Part shown: positions 16,970-25,723 of the stretch, in pieces | Position numbering within the stretch: the stretch's first letter is position 1 | How the letters are laid out: every line of letters begins with the position of its first letter | Source: Lachnospiraceae bacterium | Lineage (GTDB): Bacteria; Bacillota; Clostridia; Lachnospirales; Lachnospiraceae | Length of the DNA stretch: 45,665 nucleotides | Direction of reading: 5' to 3' | Assembly (NCBI GenBank): GCA_024680595.1 | Contig: JAILCB010000231.1 | Span: forward strand, 1 to 45,665 | Translations under genes and position numbers: made by a program | Notes under the pieces: generated by a model | Seen by the model: the letters and a program-made list of their open reading frames with translations, nothing else | Databases searched by the model: none | Told to the model about the DNA's origin: nothing

Positions 16970-18214
16970 ATGGGAGTATGTATGGCCGGCGTAGATCATA
17001 CGCGGGCAAATGTTGATATCCGAAGTATTTTTTCTTTTACAAAGCGAAAGATGGAGGATGCCTATACAAAATTCATGGAGAATCCGGCTATTTCCGGCTG
17101 TATCATCCTCTCTACCTGTAACCGGATGGAGTTCTATGTCAGTACCAGAGGGGAGCACAATGTCTCTCCCCTAGAGCTTCTTTTCGATTACTTAGGAGTG
17201 GGAATTGAGGATTATTCCTCCTACTTTCAAACTCTAAGCCATAAAGACGCGGTCCGGCATCTGTTCCGCCTGTCCTCCGGTCTGGAATCAAAGATCATGG
17301 GCGAGGATCAGATACTGACCCAGGTTGGAGACGCCCTCATGTACGCCAGGCAGCATTATGCCACTGACCACACTCTGGAGGTTCTCTTCCGTCTGGCCGT
17401 GACAGCGGGAAAACTGGTAAAGACTCAGACGGATCTGTCCACCGCCGACCGGTCTGTTATCCATGTGGCCCTGGACCTGCTGAAAGAGAAGGGAATTGAA
17501 GTGGCGGGAAAGAAATGCATGGTCATCGGAAACGGAATGATGGGAAAGCTTTCCGCCCAGACCCTGCAGGATTACGGTGGGGATGTGACTGTTACCGTCC
17601 GCCAATATACCAACGGGCTGGTCCAGATACCCAAGGGCTGTTCCCGGATTAATTATAAGGATCGCCTGGAGCTATTACCCCAGTGCGATATTATTGTCAG
17701 CGCCACCAGCAGTCCCAACTTTACTCTCTGTAAGGCGGATTTGGAAAAGCTCAGGCCTGACCACAAGATTCCTTTAATTGACCTGGCGGTTCCCAGAGAT
17801 ATTGAACCCGAAATCAATGATTTGGACCAATTTGACATCTACGATATTGACTCTTTTGAAATCGGGGCTAAAACAGAGAAATTCCAGACTAATATTCAAA
17901 AGGCCGAGGATATTCTCCTGGAACAGGAAACGGAATTCTATGACTGGTATGAGGGCAGGGATCTGGTTCCCCTTATAGATGAGCTGAAGCAGAAGGCCGG
18001 AGATGATGTCAATATCCGGCTCACCCAGACATACAAAAAGCTTTCCATGACCTCCGAGGAGAAGAATGAGCTCTCTGTTCATATTGGAGAGGCTGTAGAG
18101 CACATGATGAACCGTTTATTATTTGAGACCCGGGCCAGGCTTTCCGATGAAACCTTCCTGGAATGCGCCGAGGCCGTCTCCCATACCTTCCGCCACTGGA
18201 ATTTGCACAAGTAA
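16970..18214 (+). CDS. hemA: Glutamyl-tRNA reductase
   Basis: First step of the C5 pathway: reduces glutamyl-tRNA to glutamate-1-semialdehyde with NADPH. The 414-residue length is normal. The catalytic cysteine is C50 in ILSTCNRMEFY, followed by GEDQILTQVGDA in the substrate-binding domain. A Rossmann domain follows (KKCMVIGNGMMGKLSAQTLQ; the usual GAGxMG is here GNGMMG), and then the C-terminal dimerisation helix. Start ATG 16970 follows AGGAAGGATCTGTCGTT. hemC begins 10 bases downstream, so the two are co-translated. HemA partner enzyme HemL is encoded at 24395-25660. Confidence 0.97.
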   Translation: MGVCMAGVDHTRANVDIRSIFSFTKRKMEDAYTKFMENPAISGCIILSTCNRMEFYVSTRGEHNVSPLELLFDYLGVGIEDYSSYFQTLSHKDAVRHLFRLSSGLESKIMGEDQILTQVGDALMYARQHYATDHTLEVLFRLAVTAGKLVKTQTDLSTADRSVIHVALDLLKEKGIEVAGKKCMVIGNGMMGKLSAQTLQDYGGDVTVTVRQYTNGLVQIPKGCSRINYKDRLELLPQCDIIVSATSSPNFTLCKADLEKLRPDHKIPLIDLAVPRDIEPEINDLDQFDIYDIDSFEIGAKTEKFQTNIQKAEDILLEQETEFYDWYEGRDLVPLIDELKQKAGDDVNIRLTQTYKKLSMTSEEKNELSVHIGEAVEHMMNRLLFETRARLSDETFLECAEAVSHTFRHWNLHK

Positions 18215-18224
18215 GGAGTCTCTT

Positions 18225-19106
18225 ATGAACCCTGAAAAGATTATTGTAGGCAGCCGCGAAAGTAAGCTTGCCGTAATACAAAGTGAAACCCTCATAGAAT
18301 ATATCAGGAATGAGGTGCCGGGTAAAGACGCTGAACTTTTGACTTTGAAGACAACCGGTGATAAGATTCTAGATCGAACCCTGACAGAAATCGGAGGCAA
18401 GGGTCTTTTTGTCAAGGAGCTGGACATAGCTCTCCGGGATAAAAGGGCAGATGTCACCGTCCACAGTCTAAAGGATGTTCCCATGGAAATCGCAGAGGAT
18501 ATTCCCCTTATAGGCTTTTCCGGACGGGAAGACCCCAGGGATGTACTGGTGCTGCCTAAGGGAAAGACGGAAATCGACCCCTCTCTCCCCATTGGTTCTT
18601 CCAGTCTGAGAAGGGTTATCCAATTAAAGAAGCTTTATCCCCATATGGAGATTGCACCGGTTCGGGGAAATCTCCAGACCAGGCTCAGAAAGCTGGATGA
18701 GGGACAGTATAGTGCCCTGGTACTGGCCGCCGCCGGTTTGAAGAGATTGGGCCTTGCCGATAGGATCAATCGTTACTTCACTGTAGACGAGCTTATTCCC
18801 GCGGCAGGCCAGGGAATATTGGCCCTACAGGGCAGAAAGGATGAGGATTACGGCTTCCTGTCCGGTTTTTTGGATGAGAAGGGTACTGCCGCCGCCCTCT
18901 GTGAACGGGCCTTTGTCACGGAACTAAACGGAGGCTGCACTTCCCCGGTCTGTGCCCATGCAGAGATAAGGGATGATGAGATCCTATTGAGAGGCCTGTA
19001 TTATAATGAAGAAACAAAAGAGTATACTACCGGCACTTTAACAGGTCCCAAGGAAGAGGCACGGGAACTAGGCGCCAGACTGGCACGGGAATTACGGGGG
19101 AGATAA
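18225..19106 (+). CDS. hemC: Porphobilinogen deaminase (hydroxymethylbilane synthase)
   Basis: Joins four porphobilinogens into hydroxymethylbilane. The 293-residue protein begins MNPEKIIVGSRESKLAVIQS, with the RxSxLA cofactor-site motif. It has the TEIGGKGLFVKELD and VHSLKDVP motifs, and the dipyrromethane-binding cysteine C238 in LNGGCTSPVCAHAE. ATG 18225 follows GTAAGGAGTCTCTT; a longer in-frame extension would lie inside hemA. The C-terminal domain is somewhat short, as in other clostridial HemC. Upstream hemA and downstream cbiL complete this half of the block. Confidence 0.97.
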   Translation: MNPEKIIVGSRESKLAVIQSETLIEYIRNEVPGKDAELLTLKTTGDKILDRTLTEIGGKGLFVKELDIALRDKRADVTVHSLKDVPMEIAEDIPLIGFSGREDPRDVLVLPKGKTEIDPSLPIGSSSLRRVIQLKKLYPHMEIAPVRGNLQTRLRKLDEGQYSALVLAAAGLKRLGLADRINRYFTVDELIPAAGQGILALQGRKDEDYGFLSGFLDEKGTAAALCERAFVTELNGGCTSPVCAHAEIRDDEILLRGLYYNEETKEYTTGTLTGPKEEARELGARLARELRGR

Positions 19107-19164
19107 GGAAAACTCTTCCTAATCCTAAAGGCCGGCGCAGGGATAGGCAGGTAATAATTAGGCA

Positions 19165-19191
19165 AAAAGGAGTTATCCTCCTTGATTTTTT
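19165..19191 (+). terminator. Intrinsic terminator or attenuator between hemC and cbiL
   Basis: AAGGAG-TTATC-CTCCTT (19167-19183) followed after GA by six T (19186-19191). The stem is only 6 bp, so termination may be partial. Just upstream, CCTAAT and ATTAGG (about 19118 and 19157) could form a competing structure. The arrangement would let cbiL expression be set apart from hemA-hemC. Confidence 0.5.
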
Positions 19192-19213
19192 CATACAGAA
19201 AGGAGACCATAGT

Positions 19214-19891
19214 ATGAGTGCAATCGCTTATGGAGTAGGAGTAGGCCCCGGGGATCCGGAATTAATGACAATGAAAGCCGTTAGGCTCATTAAAGAGAAT
19301 GATGTCTTTGCTGTACCGGGAAAGGATCCCAGGGAAGCAGTTGCCTACAAGATCGCAGTCCAGGCAGTACCTGAGCTGGCAGACAAGGAACTTATCGCCA
19401 TTGATATGCCCATGGTAAAGGACAGGGAGCTTCTGGCAGAATATCACAAGAAGGGGGCCGAGCTTATTGAGGACTATCTCCGTCAGGGAAAGAATGTCGT
19501 TTATCTGACTTTGGGAGATGTAACTGTATATTGCACCTTTAGCTATCTGCAGCATATTATTGAGGCGGACGGCTTCCAGGTGGAGCTGGTAAGCGGTATC
19601 CCCTCCTTCTGCGCCGCGGCTGCAAGACTGGGTATCCCCCTGACCGAATGGAATGAGCCCCTTCATGTCATTCCCGCCTTCCACAGCGACAGCGATTCAT
19701 TAAAGGATCCCGGTTCCTATGTGCTCATGAAATCTGCCAGCCGCATGAAGGAGGTTAAGGATATCCTCCGGGAGAGCGGACGCACGGTTAATGTCGTAGA
19801 GAATTGCGGCATGGAGACAGAGAAGATCTACCGCAGTGTAGATGAAATCCCTGATGATGCCGGCTATTTCTCATTAATCATTGCAAAGTAA
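19214..19891 (+). CDS. cbiL: Precorrin-2 / cobalt-factor II C20-methyltransferase
   Basis: SAM-dependent methyltransferase of corrin ring synthesis. The 225-residue protein begins AIAYGVGVGPGDPELMTMKAV, the glycine-rich motif of the uroporphyrin/corrin methyltransferase family. The C20 subgroup is indicated by VYLTLGDVTVYCTFSYLQHII and VELVSGIPSFCAAAARLGIPLTEWNEPLHVIPA. Start ATG 19214 follows AGAAAGGAGACCATAGT. CbiL (anaerobic) and CobI (aerobic) cannot be told apart cleanly by eye; an anaerobe would use the cobalt-first CbiL route. It is one of only two or three cobalamin-specific genes here, so the other ring-synthesis genes must be elsewhere. Confidence 0.92.
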   Translation: MSAIAYGVGVGPGDPELMTMKAVRLIKENDVFAVPGKDPREAVAYKIAVQAVPELADKELIAIDMPMVKDRELLAEYHKKGAELIEDYLRQGKNVVYLTLGDVTVYCTFSYLQHIIEADGFQVELVSGIPSFCAAAARLGIPLTEWNEPLHVIPAFHSDSDSLKDPGSYVLMKSASRMKEVKDILRESGRTVNVVENCGMETEKIYRSVDEIPDDAGYFSLIIAK

Positions 19892-19904
19892 ATCTGAATC
19901 ATTT

Positions 19905-19945
19905 GTCCCCGGGGTCTTGGGCTTATATAATTCCCGTCCCCGGGG
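19905..19945 (+). terminator. GC-rich double palindrome after cbiL
   Basis: GTCCCCGGGG occurs twice (19905-19914 and 19936-19945). Each copy is palindromic and the two can pair with each other. No T-tract follows, so terminator function is uncertain. It sits between cbiL and the ABC permease gene. Confidence 0.3.
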
Positions 19946-20047
19946 AGTGCCTTATAAATAATTGACTCCCTGCCAGTTCCCTTCTCTAGGAATTGGTATT
20001 GGGATTTTTGACTTTTAATCGTTAAATAATTTGTATAGGGGATATTT

Positions 20048-20779
20048 ATGGGAATCGTAACTGTTTTATGGGAAAAATGGGTAGAATTTAAGAGAGACTT
20101 CCTCAAAATTACATTTGCCGCTTTAATCACTCCCTTAATGTATCTCATTGTATTTGGAATTGGCATCAAAACCACTTCCCATGGACAGCCTTACATGAAT
20201 TATCTCATTCCCGGTTTGGTCTCAATGGTCACTATGACAGGCAGCTTTGGGGCCATAGCCCAGAATATGAGCGTTCAAAGACTGTATGAAAAAGCTCTGG
20301 ATCAGGTAATGGTCTCCCCCACCCCGCTTTGGCAGTTTATTTTGGGTCAGATTATAGGAGGAAGCATCCGGGGAATGTATGCGGCGGCGGTAATTCTAGT
20401 CATGACCTGGCCCTTCCGCACCGGATTAATCTTTAATGGCTGGTCCTTCTTCATACTCTTCCTAAACGGAACCGTATTTTCTACCATTGCTCTGGTACTG
20501 TCTTTTCTGGCCAAGAGTTACTCGGATGCCCCCCGTTATACCTCTTTTATCATCATGCCCATGTCCTTTCTCTGTAATACCTTTTTCTCGACAGAGGAAA
20601 TGCCCATGGGATTCCGACAGGTGATTTCTCTCCTGCCCCTTTCCCAGACCAGTGACATGGTTCGAACAATCTCAGCGGGCGGAAGTCCCAATTCCACGGG
20701 CTTCATCATCCTATTTGTGTATCTCATCGTATTCTCCGCAATATCGGTATTCTTTATTTACAAAAAGAAAAACCTATGA
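20048..20779 (+). CDS. ABC-2 type transporter permease
   Basis: 243-residue membrane protein with about six hydrophobic helices in the ABC-2 membrane layout of drug and polysaccharide exporters (DrrB/NodJ type): FAALITPLMYLIVFGIGI, YLIPGLVSMVTMTGSFGAIAQNMS, GQIIGGSIRGMYAAAVILVMTW, then SFFILFLNGTVFSTIALVLSFLA, and a final FIILFVYLIVFSAISVFFIYKKK. PLMYLIVFGIGI and LIPGLV are typical of the family. It probably pairs with the orphan ATPase at 16075-16908. It lies between cbiL and the sirC-like gene, an unexpected place for an exporter. Confidence 0.9.
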   Translation: MGIVTVLWEKWVEFKRDFLKITFAALITPLMYLIVFGIGIKTTSHGQPYMNYLIPGLVSMVTMTGSFGAIAQNMSVQRLYEKALDQVMVSPTPLWQFILGQIIGGSIRGMYAAAVILVMTWPFRTGLIFNGWSFFILFLNGTVFSTIALVLSFLAKSYSDAPRYTSFIIMPMSFLCNTFFSTEEMPMGFRQVISLLPLSQTSDMVRTISAGGSPNSTGFIILFVYLIVFSAISVFFIYKKKNL

Positions 20780-20813
20780 CTTATTTTGGACTGTTAACAA
20801 AAGGAGATAGAAT

Positions 20814-21479
20814 ATGATTCCTTTTCCAATTTTTGAAAATATAGAAAATAAAACCTTTCTCTTCATCGGAGGCGGAAAGGTAGCTAAGAATAAAGTAAAG
20901 CGTCTGCTTTTATTTACGGATCAGATTATAATTGTATCCAAGATTACCGAGATTCAGGGAACAGTCATTGCTACAGAGGGGCGGTCAAGAGAGGAAATCA
21001 AGGCGGATTTAGCCAATACTAAGGGAGTCCGTATTTTGCAAAAGCCCTTTGAATTAGAGGATCTGGATTTGGGCGATTTTGTCATTGGGGCAACCGATGA
21101 CAGAGCCCTGAATCAAAGAGTACATCAGGCCTGCATGGAAAGAAAGCTGCCTGTCAATATTGCAGACGATGATGAACTTTGTACTTTCATGTTCCCGGGC
21201 TTTATTAGGAAGGGAGATCTGACCATAGCCGTATCTACGGGAGGCAAGAGTCCCGCCGCAGCAAAGTACCTCCGGAAGAAGATCGAGAGCGAGCTGCCGG
21301 AGAATATAGAGGACATTATCGGCCGCCTGGGAGAGCTTCGGAAAATTGCGCCTGAGCGGATTAGCACCCAAAAGGAGCGCAGAACCTTTTATAGGGAGGT
21401 TCTGCAGAGACTGATTGAAACGGATAATAGCCTAACTGATGATGAGATTGAGGAAATTTTCGTATCGCATGAAGGATGA
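20814..21479 (+). CDS. Precorrin-2 dehydrogenase / sirohydrochlorin ferrochelatase family (SirC/CysG-N type)
   Basis: 221-residue NAD-dependent enzyme that oxidises precorrin-2 to sirohydrochlorin. It begins with a dinucleotide-binding motif (TFLFIGGGKVAKNKVKRLLLF, with GGGxVAxxK), followed by DFVIGATDDRALNQRVHQAC and NIADDDELCTFMFPGFIRKGDLTIAVSTGGKSPAAAKYLRKKIE, the hallmark of the CysG N-terminal/SirC/Met8 family. Start ATG 20814 follows AAAAGGAGATAGAAT. It acts directly after the CobA activity encoded by the next gene. Whether it also inserts metal cannot be seen from sequence. Confidence 0.92.
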   Translation: MIPFPIFENIENKTFLFIGGGKVAKNKVKRLLLFTDQIIIVSKITEIQGTVIATEGRSREEIKADLANTKGVRILQKPFELEDLDLGDFVIGATDDRALNQRVHQACMERKLPVNIADDDELCTFMFPGFIRKGDLTIAVSTGGKSPAAAKYLRKKIESELPENIEDIIGRLGELRKIAPERISTQKERRTFYREVLQRLIETDNSLTDDEIEEIFVSHEG

Positions 21480-21626
21480 TCATAGAGTTTATTATTGGAA
21501 GTCTATTGGTAACTCCCCCGCATTTTCGCTGGATCTCAATAGAAATAGGCTATTTCCAATGAATTTCACTATCTTATAGATATTATTTACCCCGGGCTTT
21601 CCCGGAATTTCAAAATGGAGGAAAAT

Positions 21627-23105
21627 ATGAGCGGTTCAGTAACCCTTGTCGGAGCAGGCTGCGGACACGACCTTATTACTATAAAGGGATTGAAGGCAAT
21701 TCGCGAGGCCGATGTTTTGGTCTATGATGACCTAATTGACATGAATCTCTTGTCTGAGGTAAAGCCCGGAGCGGAAAAGCTATATGTAGGCAAGCGCAGA
21801 GACAAGCACAGCGAGGAACAGGAAAGCATTAATGATATCCTGGTCCGCAAGGCAAAGGAAGGACATAAGGTGGTCCGGCTAAAGGGCGGCGACAGTTTTG
21901 TCTTTGGCCGGGGCGGCGAGGAAATCCTCTCCTTCCAGGAGGCCGGCATCCCCTATGCTGTTATCCCCGGCGTAACCTCTGCAGTGGCAGTGCCTGAGCA
22001 TACCGGCATTCCCATCACCCACCGGGGCGTGGCCCAATCCGTGACACTCATTACCGGGCATACCGCCACCAGCAAGGAGGAGAATTATAATGCCCTTGCC
22101 CAGCTGGACGGCACCCTGGTTTTCCTTATGGGACTCAAAAACACGAAGGAAATCACCGACAAGCTCATGGCTAACGGGAAAAACCCTGACACTCCGGCCG
22201 CTATTCTGTCCGAGGGTTTCACCGCCAGAGAAAAGCGCTACAACGGCACTCTGAAGGATATTGCGGAAAAGGCCCAAGAAGCCCAGACTCCGGCTATCCT
22301 GGTAGTAGGGGACACTGCAGATTATCATATGGAGCGGACTATCCGGGGTCCTCTGGACGGAGTCTCCATTAATGTCATAGGCACCGATCAATTCGTAGGC
22401 AAATTAAGCGGAAAGCTGGACGATTTGGAAGCAGATGTGCGATCCTTCCCCTGCCTAAAGGTAAGCACCGTCACAGAGGGAATCGAGGCCCTATTAAAGG
22501 AAGAGGGCTTACAGGAGGGCAAGGGCAGCCTGCCCTATCATTGGATTCTCTTTACCAGCGCAAATGGGGTTTCTTCCTTCTTCCAATATTTATTCTCTCA
22601 AAAAATTGACATTCGGATCCTAAAGGATGTAAAATTTGCCTGTATAGGGGCCGGCACAGGTGATAAATTATGGGAGTACGGAATCCGCACCGACTTTGAG
22701 CCTACAAAGTATACCGCCCGCGTTCTGGGACAGGAAATTGTCTCCCATATTAAGGAGGGAGAGAAGGCCCTCATCCTCCGGGCAGAGAACGGATCCCCTG
22801 ATTTGGCAGAAGAATTGACCAAGGCCAATATTTCCTTTAAGGATGTAATTATCTACCGGACATCTCAGGAGGACGGAGTTCTGGTTAAGCTCCGGGAGGA
22901 TGTGGATTATACAGTATTTGCCAGCGGCTATGGGGTAGAGACCTACTTCAAGGAGAACAGTCTGGGTGAGAATACCACCCCTGTCTGCATTGGCCCCACA
23001 ACGGAGAAGGCCCTAAGGAAGTATTACGACAAGAACTACCTGGTGGCCACGGATCACACTGCTGACGGCATTGTAGAGACTATCCTCTCCGACAGACAGA
23101 AGTGA
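21627..23105 (+). CDS. Bifunctional uroporphyrinogen-III C-methyltransferase / uroporphyrinogen-III synthase (CobA-HemD fusion)
   Basis: 492-residue fusion that closes the tetrapyrrole ring and then makes precorrin-2. Residues ~1-245 are the SAM-dependent methyltransferase: VTLVGAGCGHDLITIKGL, VYDDLI, VRLKGGDSFVFGRGGEE and VIPGVTSAVAVPEHTGIPITHRG are family signatures. Residues ~250-492 are a HemD-type uroporphyrinogen-III synthase (WILFTSANGVSSFFQYL, FACIGAGTGDKLWEYG, YTVFASGYGVETYF, VCIGPTTEKALRKY). I use ATG 21627, spaced well from TGGAGG; an ATG at 21615 overlaps that site. Such fusions are common in clostridia. The product feeds the sirC-like enzyme and CbiL. Confidence 0.95.
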   Translation: MSGSVTLVGAGCGHDLITIKGLKAIREADVLVYDDLIDMNLLSEVKPGAEKLYVGKRRDKHSEEQESINDILVRKAKEGHKVVRLKGGDSFVFGRGGEEILSFQEAGIPYAVIPGVTSAVAVPEHTGIPITHRGVAQSVTLITGHTATSKEENYNALAQLDGTLVFLMGLKNTKEITDKLMANGKNPDTPAAILSEGFTAREKRYNGTLKDIAEKAQEAQTPAILVVGDTADYHMERTIRGPLDGVSINVIGTDQFVGKLSGKLDDLEADVRSFPCLKVSTVTEGIEALLKEEGLQEGKGSLPYHWILFTSANGVSSFFQYLFSQKIDIRILKDVKFACIGAGTGDKLWEYGIRTDFEPTKYTARVLGQEIVSHIKEGEKALILRAENGSPDLAEELTKANISFKDVIIYRTSQEDGVLVKLREDVDYTVFASGYGVETYFKENSLGENTTPVCIGPTTEKALRKYYDKNYLVATDHTADGIVETILSDRQK

Positions 23106-23212
23106 AAATCCAGGCAGGAGGAAGGTTTTCCCTATCAAAATAATACAGATAGCTGAAATACTTTCATATTTGAAAATAGCAATTTGATTTCAGGTAATTC
23201 AATTGCAAAGCG

Positions 23213-23254
23213 ATTCCCGGGCTGCTCCATGAAAAGAAAGGGCAGTGCGGGAAT
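23213..23254 (+). other. Hairpin in the hemB leader
   Basis: ATTCCCG (23213-23219) pairs with CGGGAAT (23248-23254), with further partial pairing of CTGCTCC to GGGCAG inside. It lies about 50 bases upstream of the hemB start in a 199-base gap. No T-tract follows and no known riboswitch signature was recognised. Confidence 0.35.
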
Positions 23255-23304
23255 TAGCCTATGCATCAATCATAGACATTGCTTTCATAAAGGAGGTCAC
23301 AGCA

Positions 23305-24270
23305 ATGAGAAGATTTCGCAGATTGAGACAGACAGAGGAAATGCGCAGTTTTGTAAGGGAGAACAGAATACTTCCGGAGGATCTGATCTATCCCCTATTC
23401 GTATATGAGGGAGAGAACTGGAAGGAGCCCATTCCCTCCATGCCCAATATATACCAGTATTCCATTGACCGCATTGATGAGGAATTGGATCGGGTAGTAG
23501 ACTTAGGGATTCCTGCAATCCTGCTCTTCGGAATTCCCGCCAAGAAGGACGAGTGCGGCAGCGGCGCCTATGACAAGGACGGAATCACCCAGAGATGCAT
23601 CCGCCACATAAAGGAGAAATACCCTCATCTCCTGGTCATTGCAGACATCTGTCTCTGTGAATATACTTCTCACGGCCATTGCGGTCTTGTGGAGGACGGA
23701 CATATTCTGAATGACGCCACTCTCCCGCTTTTAGCAAAGGCAGCTGTCACTAACGCCGATGCCGGTGCGGACATTATCGCCCCCTCCGATATGATGGACG
23801 GCAGAGTCGCGGCTATCAGGAAGGCCCTGGACGAGAACGGCCATCCCCTGGTTCCCATTCTGAGCTACAGCGCAAAGGGCGCTTCCGCCTATTATGGCCC
23901 CTTCCGGGATGCCGCAGGATCCGCCCCTCATTTCGGGGATCGCAGGTCCTATCAAATGGATCCCTCTAATGCCAGAGAGGCCATCCGGGAGGTTCAGGAT
24001 GACATTGATGAAGGCACCGATATGGTCATTGTAAAGCCTGCCCTGGCCTATCTGGATATCATGAAGACTGTGAGGGAGAAATTCCTGGTTCCCATCGTAG
24101 CCTATAATGTCAGCGGTGAATATTCCATGGTAAAGGCCGCCGCCGCAAATGGCTGGATCGATGAGAGAAGAATTGTCATGGAGAATATGATTAGCATGAA
24201 GAGGGCCGGAGCGGACAGGATTATCACCTACCATGCCCTGGACATCGCCGGCTGGCTTAAGGAGAAATAA
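23305..24270 (+). CDS. hemB: Delta-aminolevulinic acid dehydratase (porphobilinogen synthase)
   Basis: Condenses two 5-aminolevulinates to porphobilinogen. The 321-residue product has the active-site lysines K191 ([22 protein letters not shown]) and K244 ([13 protein letters not shown]). The cysteine-rich zinc site [13 protein letters not shown] (C116, C118, C126) shows it belongs to the zinc-dependent type rather than the magnesium type with aspartates. Start ATG 23305 follows AAAGGAGGTCACAGCA; a longer in-frame start has no such site. It supplies HemC upstream in the block. Confidence 0.98.
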   Translation: MRRFRRLRQTEEMRSFVRENRILPEDLIYPLFVYEGENWKEPIPSMPNIYQYSIDRIDEELDRVVDLGIPAILLFGIPAKKDECGSGAYDKDGITQRCIRHIKEKYPHLLVIADICLCEYTSHGHCGLVEDGHILNDATLPLLAKAAVTNADAGADIIAPSDMMDGRVAAIRKALDENGHPLVPILSYSAKGASAYYGPFRDAAGSAPHFGDRRSYQMDPSNAREAIREVQDDIDEGTDMVIVKPALAYLDIMKTVREKFLVPIVAYNVSGEYSMVKAAAANGWIDERRIVMENMISMKRAGADRIITYHALDIAGWLKEK

Positions 24271-24298
24271 TTCTATAAGGCAATAATAGCACAAGGAC

Positions 24299-24358
24299 GG
24301 CCGGGTTATGAGCCTAACCCTATTGTCTATCTATGGTTAGTTTCAAAGCCCGGCCTTT
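24299..24358 (+). terminator. Two-stem hairpin after hemB
   Basis: Outer stem GGCCGGG (24299-24305) with CCCGGCC (24349-24355) followed by TTTCT; inner stem CTAACC (24314-24319) with GGTTAG (24335-24340). This may be an intrinsic terminator with a nested stem. hemL begins 37 bases downstream, so read-through or attenuation is possible. Confidence 0.5.
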
Positions 24359-24394
24359 CTATATGGCCCATTATAGTAGGGCAGAAAGGATATT

Positions 24395-25660
24395 ATGATC
24401 TCTAGTGCAAAATCTTCCGCCTGCTTTGCGGAAGCAAAGAAGTACATTCCGGGCGGGGTCAACAGCCCCGTCCGAGCTTTTCGCAGTGTCGGACTGGATC
24501 CCAGGTTTATCCGGAAAGGAAAAGGATCCAGGATTTACGATATTGACGGAAATGAATATATTGACTATGTATGCTCCTGGGGTCCCTGCATTCTGGGCCA
24601 CGCCTATCCCCCTGTCATTAATGCAGTAAAGGAAGTCTGTGAAAACGGCCTGACCTTCGGTGCCCCCACAGAGAGAGAAACAGAGCTGGCCAGGCTTATT
24701 ATTGAGGCAGTTCCCGCCATTGACAGGGTAAGGCTGGTTTCCAGCGGTACAGAGGCTGTCATGAGCGCCATCCGGGTGGCTCGCGGCTTTACCAAGAGGA
24801 ACAAGATCATCAAATTTACCGGAAACTACCACGGTCATAGCGACGGACTTCTCGTCAAGGCAGGCAGCGGCCTCTTGACCGAATCCATTCCCGACAGCGG
24901 CGGAGTACCCGAAGGCTATGTGGCCTATACCCTTCTGGCTGACTATAATAATGAGGATTCTGTAAAGGCCTTATTTGACGCGGAGAAGGATGATATTGCC
25001 GCCCTTATCGTAGAGCCGGTTGCCGCTAATATGGGAGTGGTGCCTCCCAAGCCCGGCTTCCTTGAATTCCTGCGGGATATTACCGAGAAAAACGGCTCCC
25101 TCCTTATCTTTGACGAGGTCATTACCGGCTTCCGCCTCTCCTACGGCGGCGCAGGGGAATACTTCGGCGTCAAACCCGATATGGTTACCCTGGGAAAGAT
25201 TGTAGGCGGAGGAATGCCTCTGGCAGCCTATGGCGGAAGAGCCGACGTAATGGGCGTAATCGCTCCGGAGGGCCCAGTCTATCAGGCCGGCACCCTGTCC
25301 GGCAACCCTGTTGCCGTTACTGCCGGAATTGAAACCCTGAAGGCCTTAAAGGATAACAAGGAATTATATGAAAGCATTGACAGGAAAGCGGCTGTCCTGG
25401 AAAAAGCCTTCCGGGATTCAGGACGCACTGTAAACCGTGTGGGCTCCCTCCTTTCTGCTTTCTTCACAGATAAGGAAGTGACAAATTATGCCACTGCTTT
25501 AAGTTCCGATACCAAGGCCTTTGCATCCTACTTTGGCAGAATGCTGGAAGAGGGCATCTATGTAGCCCCCAGCCAGTTTGAGGCCATGTTTGTCTCCGCG
25601 GCCCATACGGATGAGGATATCGAACGCACTGCCAAGGCTATTCAGGTGTGTGCAAAATAA
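24395..25660 (+). CDS. hemL: Glutamate-1-semialdehyde 2,1-aminomutase
   Basis: PLP enzyme that converts glutamate-1-semialdehyde, the HemA product, to 5-aminolevulinate. The 421-residue protein starts with the typical FAEAKKYIPGGVNSPVRAF. It has SSGTEAVMSAIRVARGFT, TGNYHGHSDGLLVKAGSG and LLIFDEVITGFR (PLP-binding D240), and the Schiff-base lysine K268 in TLGKIVGGGMPLAAYGG. Start ATG 24395 follows AGAAAGGATATT. It completes the C5 pathway together with hemA, 6 kb upstream. Confidence 0.98.
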   Translation: MISSAKSSACFAEAKKYIPGGVNSPVRAFRSVGLDPRFIRKGKGSRIYDIDGNEYIDYVCSWGPCILGHAYPPVINAVKEVCENGLTFGAPTERETELARLIIEAVPAIDRVRLVSSGTEAVMSAIRVARGFTKRNKIIKFTGNYHGHSDGLLVKAGSGLLTESIPDSGGVPEGYVAYTLLADYNNEDSVKALFDAEKDDIAALIVEPVAANMGVVPPKPGFLEFLRDITEKNGSLLIFDEVITGFRLSYGGAGEYFGVKPDMVTLGKIVGGGMPLAAYGGRADVMGVIAPEGPVYQAGTLSGNPVAVTAGIETLKALKDNKELYESIDRKAAVLEKAFRDSGRTVNRVGSLLSAFFTDKEVTNYATALSSDTKAFASYFGRMLEEGIYVAPSQFEAMFVSAAHTDEDIERTAKAIQVCAK

Positions 25661-25672
25661 TATGAAGTCAAT

Positions 25673-25723
25673 GTAAGCAATCCCCGCTCCAAATGCGTTA
25701 GCCTTAAGCGGGGTGCAGCTTAC
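25673..25723 (+). terminator. Interrupted hairpin after hemL
   Basis: GTAAGC (25673-25678) pairs with GCTTAC (25718-25723), and CCCCGCT (25682-25688) with AGCGGGG (25707-25713). Strong stems without a T-tract; the CTGAAAGCA repeats start at its last bases. A terminator or a leader structure for the next gene are both possible. Confidence 0.4.

Noticed and set aside
23106-23304. Cobalamin riboswitch in the hem block
   Set aside because: Checked this gap and the others in the block for the B12-box pattern; none found.
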